Source: Marinagarivorans cellulosilyticus
Lineage (GTDB): Bacteria; Pseudomonadota; Gammaproteobacteria; Pseudomonadales; Cellvibrionaceae
DNA length: 64,000 nucleotides
Assembly: GCF_021655555.1 (NCBI RefSeq)
Contig: NZ_AP023086.1
Location: forward strand, 3,192,685-3,256,684
Direction of reading: 5' to 3'
The position numbers were made by a program, and so were the translations under genes. Position 1 is the stretch's first letter. Every line of letters begins with the position of its first letter. Below the pieces are notes generated by a model, which searched no databases, was not told the DNA's origin, and was given only the letters and a program-made list of their open reading frames with translations. This document shows positions 1 to 8,764 of the stretch, one piece after another.

Positions 1-254
1 CTCTCAAGGGTGATTGGCTGAAATTTCACCTGCATGTCAAGATCGTGCATGGCATAGAGAATTTCTTTGACGGCAGGCGAGGAGTCCTGCTCTGCAGAGA
101 ATTCAACTAAAAGGCCAAGTGAAAGTGTGTCGTGTATGACGGCCTGTCCAATATCTAAAATGTTGGCACTATGGCGAGCTAAAATGCCTGTAACCGCTGA
201 TGTAACTGCAGGGCGGTCGCTACCGGCTATTGTAATCAGAATAAGTTCGTGCAC
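1..254 (-). CDS. serB: Phosphoserine phosphatase SerB, N-terminal part (cut by window edge)
   Basis: Only the first ~84 residues are present; the gene runs off the left edge. The visible part is the N-terminal ACT-like domain (VHELILITIAGSDRP, then a stretch containing NILDIGQAVIHDTLS), which is typical of the Pseudomonas-type SerB that carries a regulatory ACT region before the HAD phosphatase. SerB catalyses the last step of L-serine synthesis, dephosphorylating phosphoserine; the HAD catalytic part lies outside the window. A GTG start at 254 fits the family N-terminus. It is divergent from a ytjB-like gene, the arrangement also known in enterobacteria and pseudomonads, which supports the call. 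Confidence 0.85.
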   Translation of the reverse strand, partial: MHELILITIAGSDRPAVTSAVTGILARHSANILDIGQAVIHDTLSLGLLVEFSAEQDSSPAVKEILYAMHDLDMQVKFQPITLE

Positions 255-338
255 GATTTTTACTACCAGAATCAAAGTAAGGCGGCATTATACAGGTCAC
301 TAATGTGCGATGCCGCAAAAATCCCCTTCGAGGATATT

Positions 339-1460
339 ATGGGAATTAAAATTCACGGGCGGTATTTGCCGCCTTTATTTTGTGTGGCAATTGGTGCCGC
401 AATAACTTTGCTGTTGGCCGCTGCCTTGTGGTGGTATCAAGGAGCTAAAGCACACCAACATTGGAGCGCTATTTATGGCGAAAATCTCGCATCAATGGCC
501 GCCAAATCGGCTATTGATGCAACTTTAAATCACGACTTGGTGAGTTTGCAGGTTGTGCTGCAGGATGTGGCTCAAAGCCCTTATGTGATATTTGCGACCA
601 TTCATGATGTGGAAAACAATTTGCTTGTCCAGTCTGGCGATGCTGTGTCGCCTCACCAAATGGCTAGCGTGCTGTCCTATTCGGCCCCCATTGGCTTTCA
701 GCAAAATGTAGCGGGTTACATTACAGTGCATATGAGGGCGCCTCTAGTGGGTGGGCTTATTGTGACGATCCTTATTATTGTGTCGGGTTTGTTGTGTATT
801 GTTGCGGTGATGTCTATTTGGGAGGTGCGCGAATCAGTTTTTGAATACGAGCCTAATAGCAAAAAAATACCAGAGGAGCCGGATGATGATTGGCAGGAGG
901 AAGGCGATGTATCGGCTTTGGATGAAGATCCAGCAGCAGACGCTTTTGTTGTGCGGGCTACAGCGCAAGCGGTTTTAGAGATTCACGATTATTCGCGGCT
1001 TATGCAAACTTTAAGTGCGGATTTGGCCTGCCAAATAAAGCACCAACTTTGCGAAACGGCAGAGCTGGCTTTGAGTTTATATGGAGGCCAGTGGGCACGA
1101 GCGCCGGAGCTTGCGAGCCAAGACGGCGCGCTAGTGGCGCTGTTTCCCAGTGCGCAATCGGAAGATGACGCCCTTCGCACGGCGGCTTTTTTCTCGGCGG
1201 TAGTAAAGGCGGCATTTGTTCCCGCTTGTGTGAAGGCTTCGGTCGATTCTATGATTGGCTTGCAAGACGAATTTAATGATTTAACGTCCCGGCCGGCCTC
1301 ACCATTTGCGATGTATTTTTCGAGTGATGAGCACCGCCAGGCGTTGGCGAGACGTTTAAATATGGTGCCTTTGGATGGGCATTGGTGGCAATTAGAAAGC
1401 TTTGATATCGCTTACCAAAAGCTACTGGATAAGCAAGTTGAGCAACTGTTACTTAAGTAG
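339..1460 (+). CDS. ytjB: AhpA/YtjB (Smp) family membrane protein
   Basis: A 373-residue inner-membrane protein divergent from serB. The N-terminus carries one hydrophobic segment (residues ~12-33) followed by a periplasmic stretch of about 90 residues. A second hydrophobic segment (~140-165) leads into a cytoplasmic domain with an acidic linker (EEPDDDWQEEGD). The topology and the serB neighbourhood match the YtjB/Smp family, whose function is unknown; in Pseudomonas a homologue is called AhpA. I chose ATG 339 because GAGGA sits directly upstream. An in-frame upstream ATG at 249 would overlap the serB start codon and add residues with no family match. Family assignment rests on synteny and topology, so function stays open. 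Confidence 0.7.
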   Translation: MGIKIHGRYLPPLFCVAIGAAITLLLAAALWWYQGAKAHQHWSAIYGENLASMAAKSAIDATLNHDLVSLQVVLQDVAQSPYVIFATIHDVENNLLVQSGDAVSPHQMASVLSYSAPIGFQQNVAGYITVHMRAPLVGGLIVTILIIVSGLLCIVAVMSIWEVRESVFEYEPNSKKIPEEPDDDWQEEGDVSALDEDPAADAFVVRATAQAVLEIHDYSRLMQTLSADLACQIKHQLCETAELALSLYGGQWARAPELASQDGALVALFPSAQSEDDALRTAAFFSAVVKAAFVPACVKASVDSMIGLQDEFNDLTSRPASPFAMYFSSDEHRQALARRLNMVPLDGHWWQLESFDIAYQKLLDKQVEQLLLK

Positions 1461-1467
1461 CTTTAGT

Positions 1468-1631
1468 CGTAACTCTTCAGCAGCCTGTGAAATTGCGTGC
1501 TAATTGATCCTTTTCTCGGCCGCTCAAGCCATCCGTAGGGGCTATGCACGCGCTCCCTGAGCGTGAATGCCTAGAAAACAATCAATCAGCCCTCCGGGTG
1601 AGCACTACTTTTTATGGCTAAATGGTTACCT
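1468..1631. repeat. Dispersed palindromic intergenic repeat, copy A
   Basis: This segment resembles 23703-23850. Shared blocks in the same order are CGTAACT-TTCAG, TGATC-TTTTCT-GGCCGCT, TGCA-GCG-TCC, GAAAACAATC and TAAAT-GTTACCTT. The outer blocks are inverted relative to each other (GTAACT...AGTTACC/GGTTACC), as are the inner TTTTCT...AGAAAA blocks, so the unit is an imperfect long palindrome. No reading frame was recognised in it. Confidence 0.5.
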
Positions 1632-1712
1632 TTAGTCTTTGATTGCTGTCATCTAATGGTCAAATCTGCCGGTTACCCTTTAGGCTTCTTAAGCGGCTGT
1701 GGGTAAAAGGCA

Positions 1713-3428
1713 GTGTTAGATGTAGAGCAAACGGTAAATTCCCGATTTCCTTTATTCTTAGCGAATAAGCCTTCTGTCGTGCGCAAGTCGGCGCTGCGAT
1801 TATTAAAAAGGATGGCCTACCAGAATAGCGTTAATGATTTTTTAGCTTCCAATATTGATAAGGGCGGTTTTGAATTTATTGATGCTGTTTTTGACTACTT
1901 CGATTTTAGTTACAGTGTATCGGCGCGTGATAAGGCTAATATTCCTGCCGAAGGGCGCGTGGTGATTGTTGCCAACCACCCCATTGGCACGCTGGATGGC
2001 TTAGCTTTGCTCAAATTGATAGGGGAGGTGAGGTCGGATGTAAAGGTCTTGGCTAATGATGTGTTAGCCAGCATTGATGCTCTAGCTGAATTAATTATCC
2101 CGCTAGATAATATGGCCGGTGGTAGTGCTCTTCTGTCGTATAAAAACGTACAAGCCGCATTATCCCAAGAGCAGGCAGTCATTGTTTTTCCTTCGGGTGA
2201 AGTGAGCCGGGCGCGACCTTCTGGGGTGAAAGATGGTGCTTGGAAGTCTGGCTTTTTACACTTTTCGCGCAAAGCGTGTGCGCCTATTTTACCGGTTTAT
2301 ATTGGCGCCAAAAATTCATTATTGTTCTACAGTGCTTCGATGCTATTTAAGCCATTTGGCACAGCATTGCTACCGCGCGAAATGTTTAACAAGCGCTCGC
2401 AAACCATTAAATTTAAAGTGGGCGCACTTATATCGCCTGCCGCGTTGTCGACAGATAAATTACGCGATAAAGCTTTAGTTAAGCGCTTGCGTAAATATAT
2501 TTATAACGTTGGAAAAAATAAGTCCACCCCTTTTCAGACGCTAAAAACCATTGCTCACCCTGAGTCACGAGAGTGCCTGCAAAATGAATTAAAAGCCTGT
2601 GAACTGCTAGGTGAAACACGCGACGGAAACCGTATTTACTTGGTCGACTACCGGCCTAATTCTGCTGTTATGCGCGAAATTGGGCGCCTTAGGGAAGTCG
2701 CTTTTCGGCGCGTAGGCGAGGGAACAGGTAATAAGCGTGACGTTGATAAATTCGATGTTATTTATCGTCATCTCGTATTGTGGGATCGAGAAAACTTGCA
2801 AATTGCAGGTGCTTATCGCATAGGCGAGGGCGCGAAAATTTTGGCGTCAAAAGGGGAGTGCGGCTTCTATACGCGCTCGCTTTACACCTTTAAGCCTGAA
2901 TTTAAGCCTTATTTAGCCGATGCAATTGAGTTAGGTCGTAGTTTTGTAAGTCCAAATTATTGGGGCAAGGCGAGCCTTGATTATTTATGGCAAGGCATAG
3001 GCGCTTACTTGGCCCGTTATCCTGCGCGTTACATTGTTGGGCCTGTGAGTATGAGTGCGGATTACCCTCGCGAGCTTATGGATATGCTGGTGTATTTTTA
3101 TCGCACTTATTATGCATTTAAGGATACGCTAGCGACGGCTAATGTACCTTATCAGTTGGCGCCAGAGTCACAGGCGTTATGTGAATCGCTGTTTTCAGGG
3201 AAGGACGCGGAGGCTGCGCTTGCCGTGATGCAAAGTGAATTTGTGCGCAAGGGGTATAAATTACCCGTGTTATTTAAGCAGTATATGTCGATATTTGAGG
3301 CTGGCGGTTTTGCTTCGTTAGTTTTTAGTATCGACCCTGACTTTGGTGATTGTCTTGATGGCTTGTGTATGGCTGATGTAACGCGGCTAAAGCAAGCAAA
3401 GCGTAAGCGTTATATTCCTGAACTTTGA
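1713..3428 (+). CDS. OlsF-like bifunctional acyltransferase (PlsC-like + GNAT/hemolysin-like)
   Basis: A 571-residue two-domain protein. Residues ~60-270 look like a PlsC/LPLAT acyltransferase, with the NHPIGTLDG motif (the HX4D catalytic box) and a downstream FPSGEVSR block. Residues ~300-480 look like the OlsB/hemolysin acyltransferase fold (YLVDYRPNSAVMREIGRLRE). This N-terminal O-acyltransferase plus C-terminal N-acyltransferase order is that of OlsF, which makes ornithine lipids from ornithine and acyl-ACP, a phosphate-free membrane lipid. Substrate is inferred; a hemolysin-like lipid acyltransferase with another amino-acid head group is possible. The GTG start at 1713 has AAGG close upstream, so the start is moderately certain. 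It faces fimX tail to tail with a strong hairpin between them. Confidence 0.75.
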   Translation: MLDVEQTVNSRFPLFLANKPSVVRKSALRLLKRMAYQNSVNDFLASNIDKGGFEFIDAVFDYFDFSYSVSARDKANIPAEGRVVIVANHPIGTLDGLALLKLIGEVRSDVKVLANDVLASIDALAELIIPLDNMAGGSALLSYKNVQAALSQEQAVIVFPSGEVSRARPSGVKDGAWKSGFLHFSRKACAPILPVYIGAKNSLLFYSASMLFKPFGTALLPREMFNKRSQTIKFKVGALISPAALSTDKLRDKALVKRLRKYIYNVGKNKSTPFQTLKTIAHPESRECLQNELKACELLGETRDGNRIYLVDYRPNSAVMREIGRLREVAFRRVGEGTGNKRDVDKFDVIYRHLVLWDRENLQIAGAYRIGEGAKILASKGECGFYTRSLYTFKPEFKPYLADAIELGRSFVSPNYWGKASLDYLWQGIGAYLARYPARYIVGPVSMSADYPRELMDMLVYFYRTYYAFKDTLATANVPYQLAPESQALCESLFSGKDAEAALAVMQSEFVRKGYKLPVLFKQYMSIFEAGGFASLVFSIDPDFGDCLDGLCMADVTRLKQAKRKRYIPEL

Positions 3429-3433
3429 TATAT

Positions 3434-3497
3434 GCGGGTTGCGGCAACTGTATTGTTGCTGTGACATGGTTACTGTGACATTGTTGCTGCAACCCGC
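3434..3497. terminator. Bidirectional hairpin between convergent genes, with 14-bp tandem units in the loop
   Basis: GCGGGTTGCGGCAAC (3434-3448) pairs with GTTGCTGCAACCCGC (3483-3497), 14 of 15 positions. The loop is built from 14-bp tandem units (3455-3468 and 3469-3482, with a partial third unit inside the right arm). It lies in the 75-bp gap between two convergent stop codons. There is no strong T-tract, so the terminator role is inferred from position and stem strength. Confidence 0.5.
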
Positions 3498-3503
3498 TAG
3501 TGT

Positions 3504-5603
3504 TTAATTGTCGCTGTCGAACTCGTAATTCATGCTGTCGGTTGGGGCTTGTAAATAAAAGCCCTGAATGTAGTGAACGCCAGACTGCCAAAGTTTGGAA
3601 AGTACACTGGCATTTTCAACGAAGGGCACAATCGTCACTTTTTCTATGGTGTGAAGCTCTTTGATCAGCTCGCCAAAGCGCGCAGTATTTCCTTCTTGCA
3701 GCTCTTGTGTGTAGGTGCCGTCTATCTTGATGTATTTTGCAGGCACATGCTGCAGCGCATTAAGAGGGTTAACGCCACAGCCAAAGCGGCTAATGCAAAC
3801 AGCAGCGCCTAGGTCGGTGAGTTTCTCGCTCAGTGTTTTCGCCTGCGTAATATGGTCATTAACTTCGGGCTCACCCATTTGAAAAACAAGGCTGTCGCTG
3901 GGCAATTTGGCAGCCTTAAACGCAATCGCTAGCCATTCGGGAAGGGTGTTGTCTTTGATGGACGCATTGCTTAGGTTGATAATTAAGCGGGTATTGTGGC
4001 CATTGGCGCGGTGCGAGGTGAGTGTTTTTAATGCCTCTAAAATAACCCAGCGATCAATTTTGGCGGTTATGCCAATGCTGTCGGCCACTTCCAAAAATTC
4101 ATCCGGTGTTATTTCGTTGCCCTTGCTATCTAGCATGCGCATAAGTACTTCGTAATGCTCTTGCGTTGAGCCGCGCAAGCTAAGAATGGGCTGGAATAAC
4201 AGTTTGAAGCGGCCATTATCGAGTGCTTTTTGAATTAAGCGCTCTAAATCTTTATCGCTGCGGGCGGTGGCTTCGCCTTCTTCTTGTGGTGGTTCGTAAA
4301 GCTCGGCAAGTTTGCTGTCATTTTGCCGCGCAAGTTCACCAGCCTTAAGGGCGTGCATAATGGGCGTATCTGGCGTTGTTGTGGTTTCGCTAAACAGGCC
4401 TGCACCCACGAAAAACTGAAACTGCAAGCTTGAGCCGTCAATATCGACGTAGTACTCGCGCAAGCGAGCGCAAATAGTTTCGGCTATTTCCAGTGCGGCA
4501 TTGGCTTGTGTGTTGGCAACCAAAACAAGAAAACCATTTCCGCTAAACTGGCAAGCTACTGAGCCTTCGGGGCACAGTGTTTTTAAATAGTTGCCAATGT
4601 TTTTCAGTACGCGATCTGCGGCTAGGGCGCCAACCTTTTGTACCACTGTGGGCAAAAACTGGTCGATTTCAATATGGATAACCGCGCCGGTTTGTTCGTT
4701 TTCGGCGGCGACATCGAGCGAGCGGTAAAGCTTCTCCACAAAGCTATTGCGATCCAGCAGGTTGCTGTTGTTGGTTGTTGAATCAGGGCTTTTGCTGGTG
4801 CTTGGCGCGCTGCTTTCGCTTGCTTGGCTTTTGCCTACGCCGGGCACTAATAATTGTACGCAGGTTTCGTCGTCGTAGCTGGCAAGGCTGATATCTACGT
4901 TAATTGTTTTGCTTTGGCCATCTTCGCTGAGTACTTTAAAGGCAAGTACTTGTGTGTCTAGCATGTTGCCTTTGGTGGCAACATCCTTGAGAAAGTCCCT
5001 GAGTGTTTCTTGGTCGCTAGGGTCGATGACATCGATGATGGGCGTACACTCTAGATCGTCTCTATCGGCGTAACCCAGTAGCTGGGCAAAACTGTCGTTG
5101 GTGTATAAGAACATGCCGTCTTCTACGAACGCGATAGCGTCTTTTGAGCTATCTAATAATTGTTGGTTGCGGCGTTCAACATCTTTGAGTTTGCGCTGAG
5201 CGTATCGGCTTTGGCTTCGGTATTCGCGGTTTTCTAGTTCACGCGTGATGACTTGCAGCAAGTGTTGATCTTCATCGACCAGTAGTACATCGGACGCGCC
5301 TTTTTTAAGGCCATCAACAATGGCTAGGCTGCCTTCTTCATCCGTAAGGAGCACCATGGGGACATCTTTATTGAGCTTTCTAATTTGCTTAAGTGCGGTT
5401 TCTGGTGTGAGGTTGGTGGTATCCACATGCCCAATAAGGAGGTCCCAGCTGCGTTCTTGCAATACCTTAATAAGCGCTTCTTCGCTTTCTACATGTTGTG
5501 CATCAGGGGTTTTACCTGCATTGGTTAGCATGCTGGCAAGGCGATTAGCCTCGTCGCGCGAGTCATTCAAAATTAATAAACGAATTGGAGTGTTGGCGTT
5601 CAT
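3504..5603 (-). CDS. fimX: FimX-type c-di-GMP effector (REC-PAS-degenerate GGDEF-degenerate EAL)
   Basis: A 699-residue protein ordered REC (~1-125), PAS (~145-255), GGDEF-like (~285-430) and EAL-like (~455-690). Both catalytic signatures are broken: the GGDEF loop reads SGNGF (354-358) and the EAL motif reads EVL (485-487). The REC domain lacks the usual LLD phospho-acceptor block (it reads LLIGHVD). Pseudomonas FimX has the same architecture, length and EVL motif; it binds c-di-GMP through its EAL domain and promotes type IV pilus assembly and twitching at the pole. The C-terminal YIQGFYLQAP block also fits. This protein is therefore expected to be a receptor, not an enzyme. It lies downstream of a PilZ-like gene on the same strand, with a ~250-bp gap that probably holds a promoter. 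Confidence 0.88.
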   Translation of the reverse strand: MNANTPIRLLILNDSRDEANRLASMLTNAGKTPDAQHVESEEALIKVLQERSWDLLIGHVDTTNLTPETALKQIRKLNKDVPMVLLTDEEGSLAIVDGLKKGASDVLLVDEDQHLLQVITRELENREYRSQSRYAQRKLKDVERRNQQLLDSSKDAIAFVEDGMFLYTNDSFAQLLGYADRDDLECTPIIDVIDPSDQETLRDFLKDVATKGNMLDTQVLAFKVLSEDGQSKTINVDISLASYDDETCVQLLVPGVGKSQASESSAPSTSKSPDSTTNNSNLLDRNSFVEKLYRSLDVAAENEQTGAVIHIEIDQFLPTVVQKVGALAADRVLKNIGNYLKTLCPEGSVACQFSGNGFLVLVANTQANAALEIAETICARLREYYVDIDGSSLQFQFFVGAGLFSETTTTPDTPIMHALKAGELARQNDSKLAELYEPPQEEGEATARSDKDLERLIQKALDNGRFKLLFQPILSLRGSTQEHYEVLMRMLDSKGNEITPDEFLEVADSIGITAKIDRWVILEALKTLTSHRANGHNTRLIINLSNASIKDNTLPEWLAIAFKAAKLPSDSLVFQMGEPEVNDHITQAKTLSEKLTDLGAAVCISRFGCGVNPLNALQHVPAKYIKIDGTYTQELQEGNTARFGELIKELHTIEKVTIVPFVENASVLSKLWQSGVHYIQGFYLQAPTDSMNYEFDSDN

Positions 5604-5739
5604 ACCGCTCTACTTTAATTGGTTTCTGGCTTAGCTAATGCTATAAGCCACTTGTGACTTTGAGTGTTTTTGTCTTGTTGTCTGTAAATTGTTCGATGCA
5701 GTTTACAGTTTAGCTCTACTTGTGGTGCGGGTACTCAAT

Positions 5740-5773
5740 AGTACACGCTGCACGAAATGGCACAGAGTGTACT
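5740..5773. promoter_or_regulatory. Inverted repeat upstream of fimX (possible operator)
   Basis: AGTACAC (5740-5746) and GTGTACT (5767-5773) form an inverted repeat. Each half overlaps a direct repeat of GTACTCAAT. It lies ~140 bp upstream of the fimX start, in the gap after the PilZ-like gene. No promoter boxes were identified with confidence, so the regulatory role is a guess from position. Confidence 0.25.
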
Positions 5774-5851
5774 CAATTGCAGGCCGGCAGACCAGTGTTG
5801 TATCAAAGCCCGCGCACCAAAGTGCTTTTAGTTTGGCTTGTTTCTAGGTTG

Positions 5852-7546
5852 TTAAAGTTTGTGTTGAGCTTGGCCTGGAGTTTGGCTGTCGTTGATATCT
5901 TGTAGATTAAAGGCTTTGACCTTGCCTGTGGTGAGCTGGCTGGTGGTGAGTTTGGCGAGCGCGGGCTTAGCTGAGCTATCGAGCTTGAGCTTAATCTTGG
6001 TGTTTTCACTAAAGAGTATGTTGGCGGTGAGTAGCCCGGAGCCTTTTTGAGGCGGCTGATTGGGGAATGTGAAGGCGCGCATAAAGTCGGAGTAGCCGCC
6101 ATCGTCGTAATTACACGATGCCGCTACAGCCTGTGCTTTGGTGCTGACAAGCTGAACCCCAATTAACGAATGGCTTTTAAGTTTTCGGATCCAGCGAATA
6201 ACACCGAGGCTCCAGTCGCGTTTTGCGTGCTCGCGTATAGCAATAACATCACCTGCATCAATGCGAACGGGCTGAACGCCCTCCCATTGCAAACAATAGC
6301 CCTCTTTACTGATGTTTTGTGTTGTAACGCGCAGTGGTGCAACGGTACTTGTGGCGCCGTTGTTCGATGTGCTTTTGGCGCTGGCGGCAGGGGTAAGGGC
6401 GCTAAGGAGATTAGATAGCCCGCTAGGCTTTTTGTTTTTATCGACACGGGTTTGTTCGCCAAGGAATTCATTAAAGTTATCAAAGCCGCTGAGTTTGCTG
6501 TGACACTGTTGAAAGCCTACAACAATTTCGGCGGTGTGTTCGCTGCTGTGCCGGTTGCTTGTCCTGGCAATGTTTCTGCCCCACGCATTTTCGAGGTGCA
6601 GTGTTGTTGGTGAGCTAATTTCGGGTGGTATGGTAATTTCGAGGCCGTGTCCAATAACATTGGCCTCGCCTTCGAGTAAGTTGGCCAATTGTTGGGTTAG
6701 CATTGTGAAATCAATGTGCAGTAACCGGCCTGTTTCGGGCGGCGCTTTGCGCTCGGTCAGCATGGGTGGGTTGTTAGAATCAAGATCGATCCAGAACGTT
6801 GTTGGCGTCGGCGAAAATTTAAGCGTCTGAGCCCACAATTCGAGCGCGTTAAAGGTATGGCTCATATCAATTTGAGTTAATTGATTAAGGCGGGCGCCTG
6901 CGAGCGCTACCATGCGCAGGTAGCAGTGCGACGGTGTTGCAGAGTTAAGGCCAGAAAAGCGCGGTTTAACAAGTAGTTGCCCAATCTCTAGGTGTTCCGC
7001 AACTTGTATTAATGCATTGGCATAACGCCAGATAACAGGAGACGCTTGGCTATAGAGCTGTTGGTTTCGAAGCTGCATTAGTGCCAAGCATTGCAGCGCA
7101 TTGAATGTGGCCTCTGCCGCGACAGCTTGCTGTGCTGCCTTTAGCTTTTTTTCTGCGCATAAGTTCTGCAGTACTAGTAGATAGCCGGTCGCGAGGCTTT
7201 TAAGAATGGTTTGGCCTAAAACCGCCGCCTTTTGTGCGTTTTGCGGCAAGGCGAGGGGCTGGTTTAAAAAGGCCTTCCCCAGCGACAGTGTGCAGGGGTA
7301 GGCAACCAGAAATAAGCTGTCTAGCATGGTTTTGCGTTCAGTGGCTAGCGTTTTAAGGCGTAGCACTTGTGGGATGGCTTGGTATAAATGGCCACAGGTC
7401 TGAACGGTTTGTGTCGTTTTTAGGTTATCAACCCACTCAGTGACGCGGTTAGATTTGTTACTTGCGCAAAAGGCCAGTAATTCAATGTCTTGCGCGGGTA
7501 GCTCAAGAGCCTTGAATAGTGGTTGCACGTCTATCTCGTGGGTCAT
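5852..7546 (-). CDS. PilZ-like domain protein linked to fimX
   Basis: A 564-residue soluble protein with no signal peptide. The N-terminal ~350 residues are helical with no motif I recognise. The C-terminal third (from ~400) resembles a PilZ-type beta barrel: TQNISKEGYCLQW, then GDVIAIREH and SLGVIRWIRK. That resembles how PilZ domains in YcgR-like proteins present a conserved N-x-S-x-x-G block. PilZ domains commonly bind c-di-GMP, but the RxxxR part of the binding motif is not obvious here. It lies upstream of fimX on the same strand, so a shared role in pilus or surface signalling is plausible. The function is inferred from context and one weak domain match. Confidence 0.55.
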   Translation of the reverse strand: MTHEIDVQPLFKALELPAQDIELLAFCASNKSNRVTEWVDNLKTTQTVQTCGHLYQAIPQVLRLKTLATERKTMLDSLFLVAYPCTLSLGKAFLNQPLALPQNAQKAAVLGQTILKSLATGYLLVLQNLCAEKKLKAAQQAVAAEATFNALQCLALMQLRNQQLYSQASPVIWRYANALIQVAEHLEIGQLLVKPRFSGLNSATPSHCYLRMVALAGARLNQLTQIDMSHTFNALELWAQTLKFSPTPTTFWIDLDSNNPPMLTERKAPPETGRLLHIDFTMLTQQLANLLEGEANVIGHGLEITIPPEISSPTTLHLENAWGRNIARTSNRHSSEHTAEIVVGFQQCHSKLSGFDNFNEFLGEQTRVDKNKKPSGLSNLLSALTPAASAKSTSNNGATSTVAPLRVTTQNISKEGYCLQWEGVQPVRIDAGDVIAIREHAKRDWSLGVIRWIRKLKSHSLIGVQLVSTKAQAVAASCNYDDGGYSDFMRAFTFPNQPPQKGSGLLTANILFSENTKIKLKLDSSAKPALAKLTTSQLTTGKVKAFNLQDINDSQTPGQAQHKL

Positions 7547-7712
7547 TTAATAAGCTGCCTTAATTAGTCTTTCTTCTTTTTGCTGTTGGCAAAAGGCCAT
7601 GTTCTAACTTTTTGTGATTCCATTCCGTATCGGCAAAACACTTTTTTATGTATGCGTAAAGTGTGTTGTGCTGATTTTGAGAAGTGGGCCATTATAGCGA
7701 TATCTGTTCTGA

Positions 7713-8720
7713 CTAAAAGATGCTTGTTTTATTGGGTTTGTGAGGTATTTCTCGTACCAGTTTTGGAACGAGAAACCCCGGTAACGCTGCTTGCATCTCT
7801 TGATGTATAGCTACCGCGCGCTTTTCGGGCAAATCGAAGTGCGCTGCACCTTTTACTTTGTCCATTAAATGTAGATAGTAGGGTAAGGCGCCTGCGTCAA
7901 ATAGTTGTTCGCTTAATTCAACCAAAGTGTCGCTTGTATCGTTAATACCTGCCAGTAATACAGATTGGTTGAGTAGTGTGATGCCGGCTTGTTTGATCTT
8001 GCACAGCGCTTCGCGTACGTCGTCGTCAATTTCGTTGGGGTGATTGCAATGAATAACCACGATAGGATTAAGCCGGCTGCTAGTGAGTTTGTTAATGAAT
8101 GCTGTGGTTATACGCTGCGGCAATACAATGGGCAGCCGGCTATGGAAGCGAATACGTGTGATGTGTGAGATACCTTCAATTTGATCGATAAGCCAATTGA
8201 GCTGGCTATCACCAAGCACTAAGGGGTCGCCGCCGCTAAGAATAACCTCGTTAATCGTCGTGTTTTGGCGTATGTAATCAAGAGACTCAAGCCATTGTGT
8301 GCGGCTGGGGTTATTACTTTGGTAGTCGAAGTTACGGCGGAAGCAATAGCGGCAATTGATGGCGCATTGGCCGGCGGCAATTAATAACACGCGGCCGTGG
8401 TATTTATGGATAACACCCTGGGTCGGGTTGTGCTGGTGCTCGGCTAGTGGGTCGTCAGAGTAGCCGTCAATTTCTTTGTTTTCTGCCTGTACGGGTAGAA
8501 TCTGCAACAGTAGTGGGTCGTTAAGATCCCCTTTTTGCATGCGGGCAAGAAAAGGGCGTGTGACGCGTACGCTAAAAAGTGCCTCCCCTTTATAAGCGCT
8601 AGCGAGATGCTCTACAGGCAGTTCCAGTGCTTCAAAAAGTGCTTTTGGGCAAGTTATTAGGTTTTTTAGCTCATCTTGCCAGCTGGGGGTATACGCAGCC
8701 TGCTGTGTTCGGGGTATCAT
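7713..8720 (-). CDS. epmB: EF-P (R)-beta-lysylation protein EpmB (lysine 2,3-aminomutase family)
   Basis: A 335-residue radical-SAM enzyme. The CxxxCxxC cluster motif is at C119, C123 and C126 (CAINCRYCFRR). The PLP-lysine block is near the C-terminus (DKVKGAAHFD). EpmB converts alpha-lysine to (R)-beta-lysine, which EpmA attaches to elongation factor P. The length matches the short EpmB (YjeK) group, without the extra C-terminal region of catabolic aminomutases. It is divergent from efp with only ~44 bp between start codons, and epmA follows efp, so the whole modification pathway sits together. AAGG is 5 bp before the ATG, which supports this start. Confidence 0.93.
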   Translation of the reverse strand: MIPRTQQAAYTPSWQDELKNLITCPKALFEALELPVEHLASAYKGEALFSVRVTRPFLARMQKGDLNDPLLLQILPVQAENKEIDGYSDDPLAEHQHNPTQGVIHKYHGRVLLIAAGQCAINCRYCFRRNFDYQSNNPSRTQWLESLDYIRQNTTINEVILSGGDPLVLGDSQLNWLIDQIEGISHITRIRFHSRLPIVLPQRITTAFINKLTSSRLNPIVVIHCNHPNEIDDDVREALCKIKQAGITLLNQSVLLAGINDTSDTLVELSEQLFDAGALPYYLHLMDKVKGAAHFDLPEKRAVAIHQEMQAALPGFLVPKLVREIPHKPNKTSIF

Positions 8721-8764
8721 ACGCGCCTTTTTATTTGTGCAACGAATCCGGAAGAGGAAGTGAA

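Noticed and set aside
3504..5603. FimX homologue as an active diguanylate cyclase or phosphodiesterase
   Set aside because: Both catalytic motifs are replaced (SGNGF and EVL), so it is called a c-di-GMP receptor instead.
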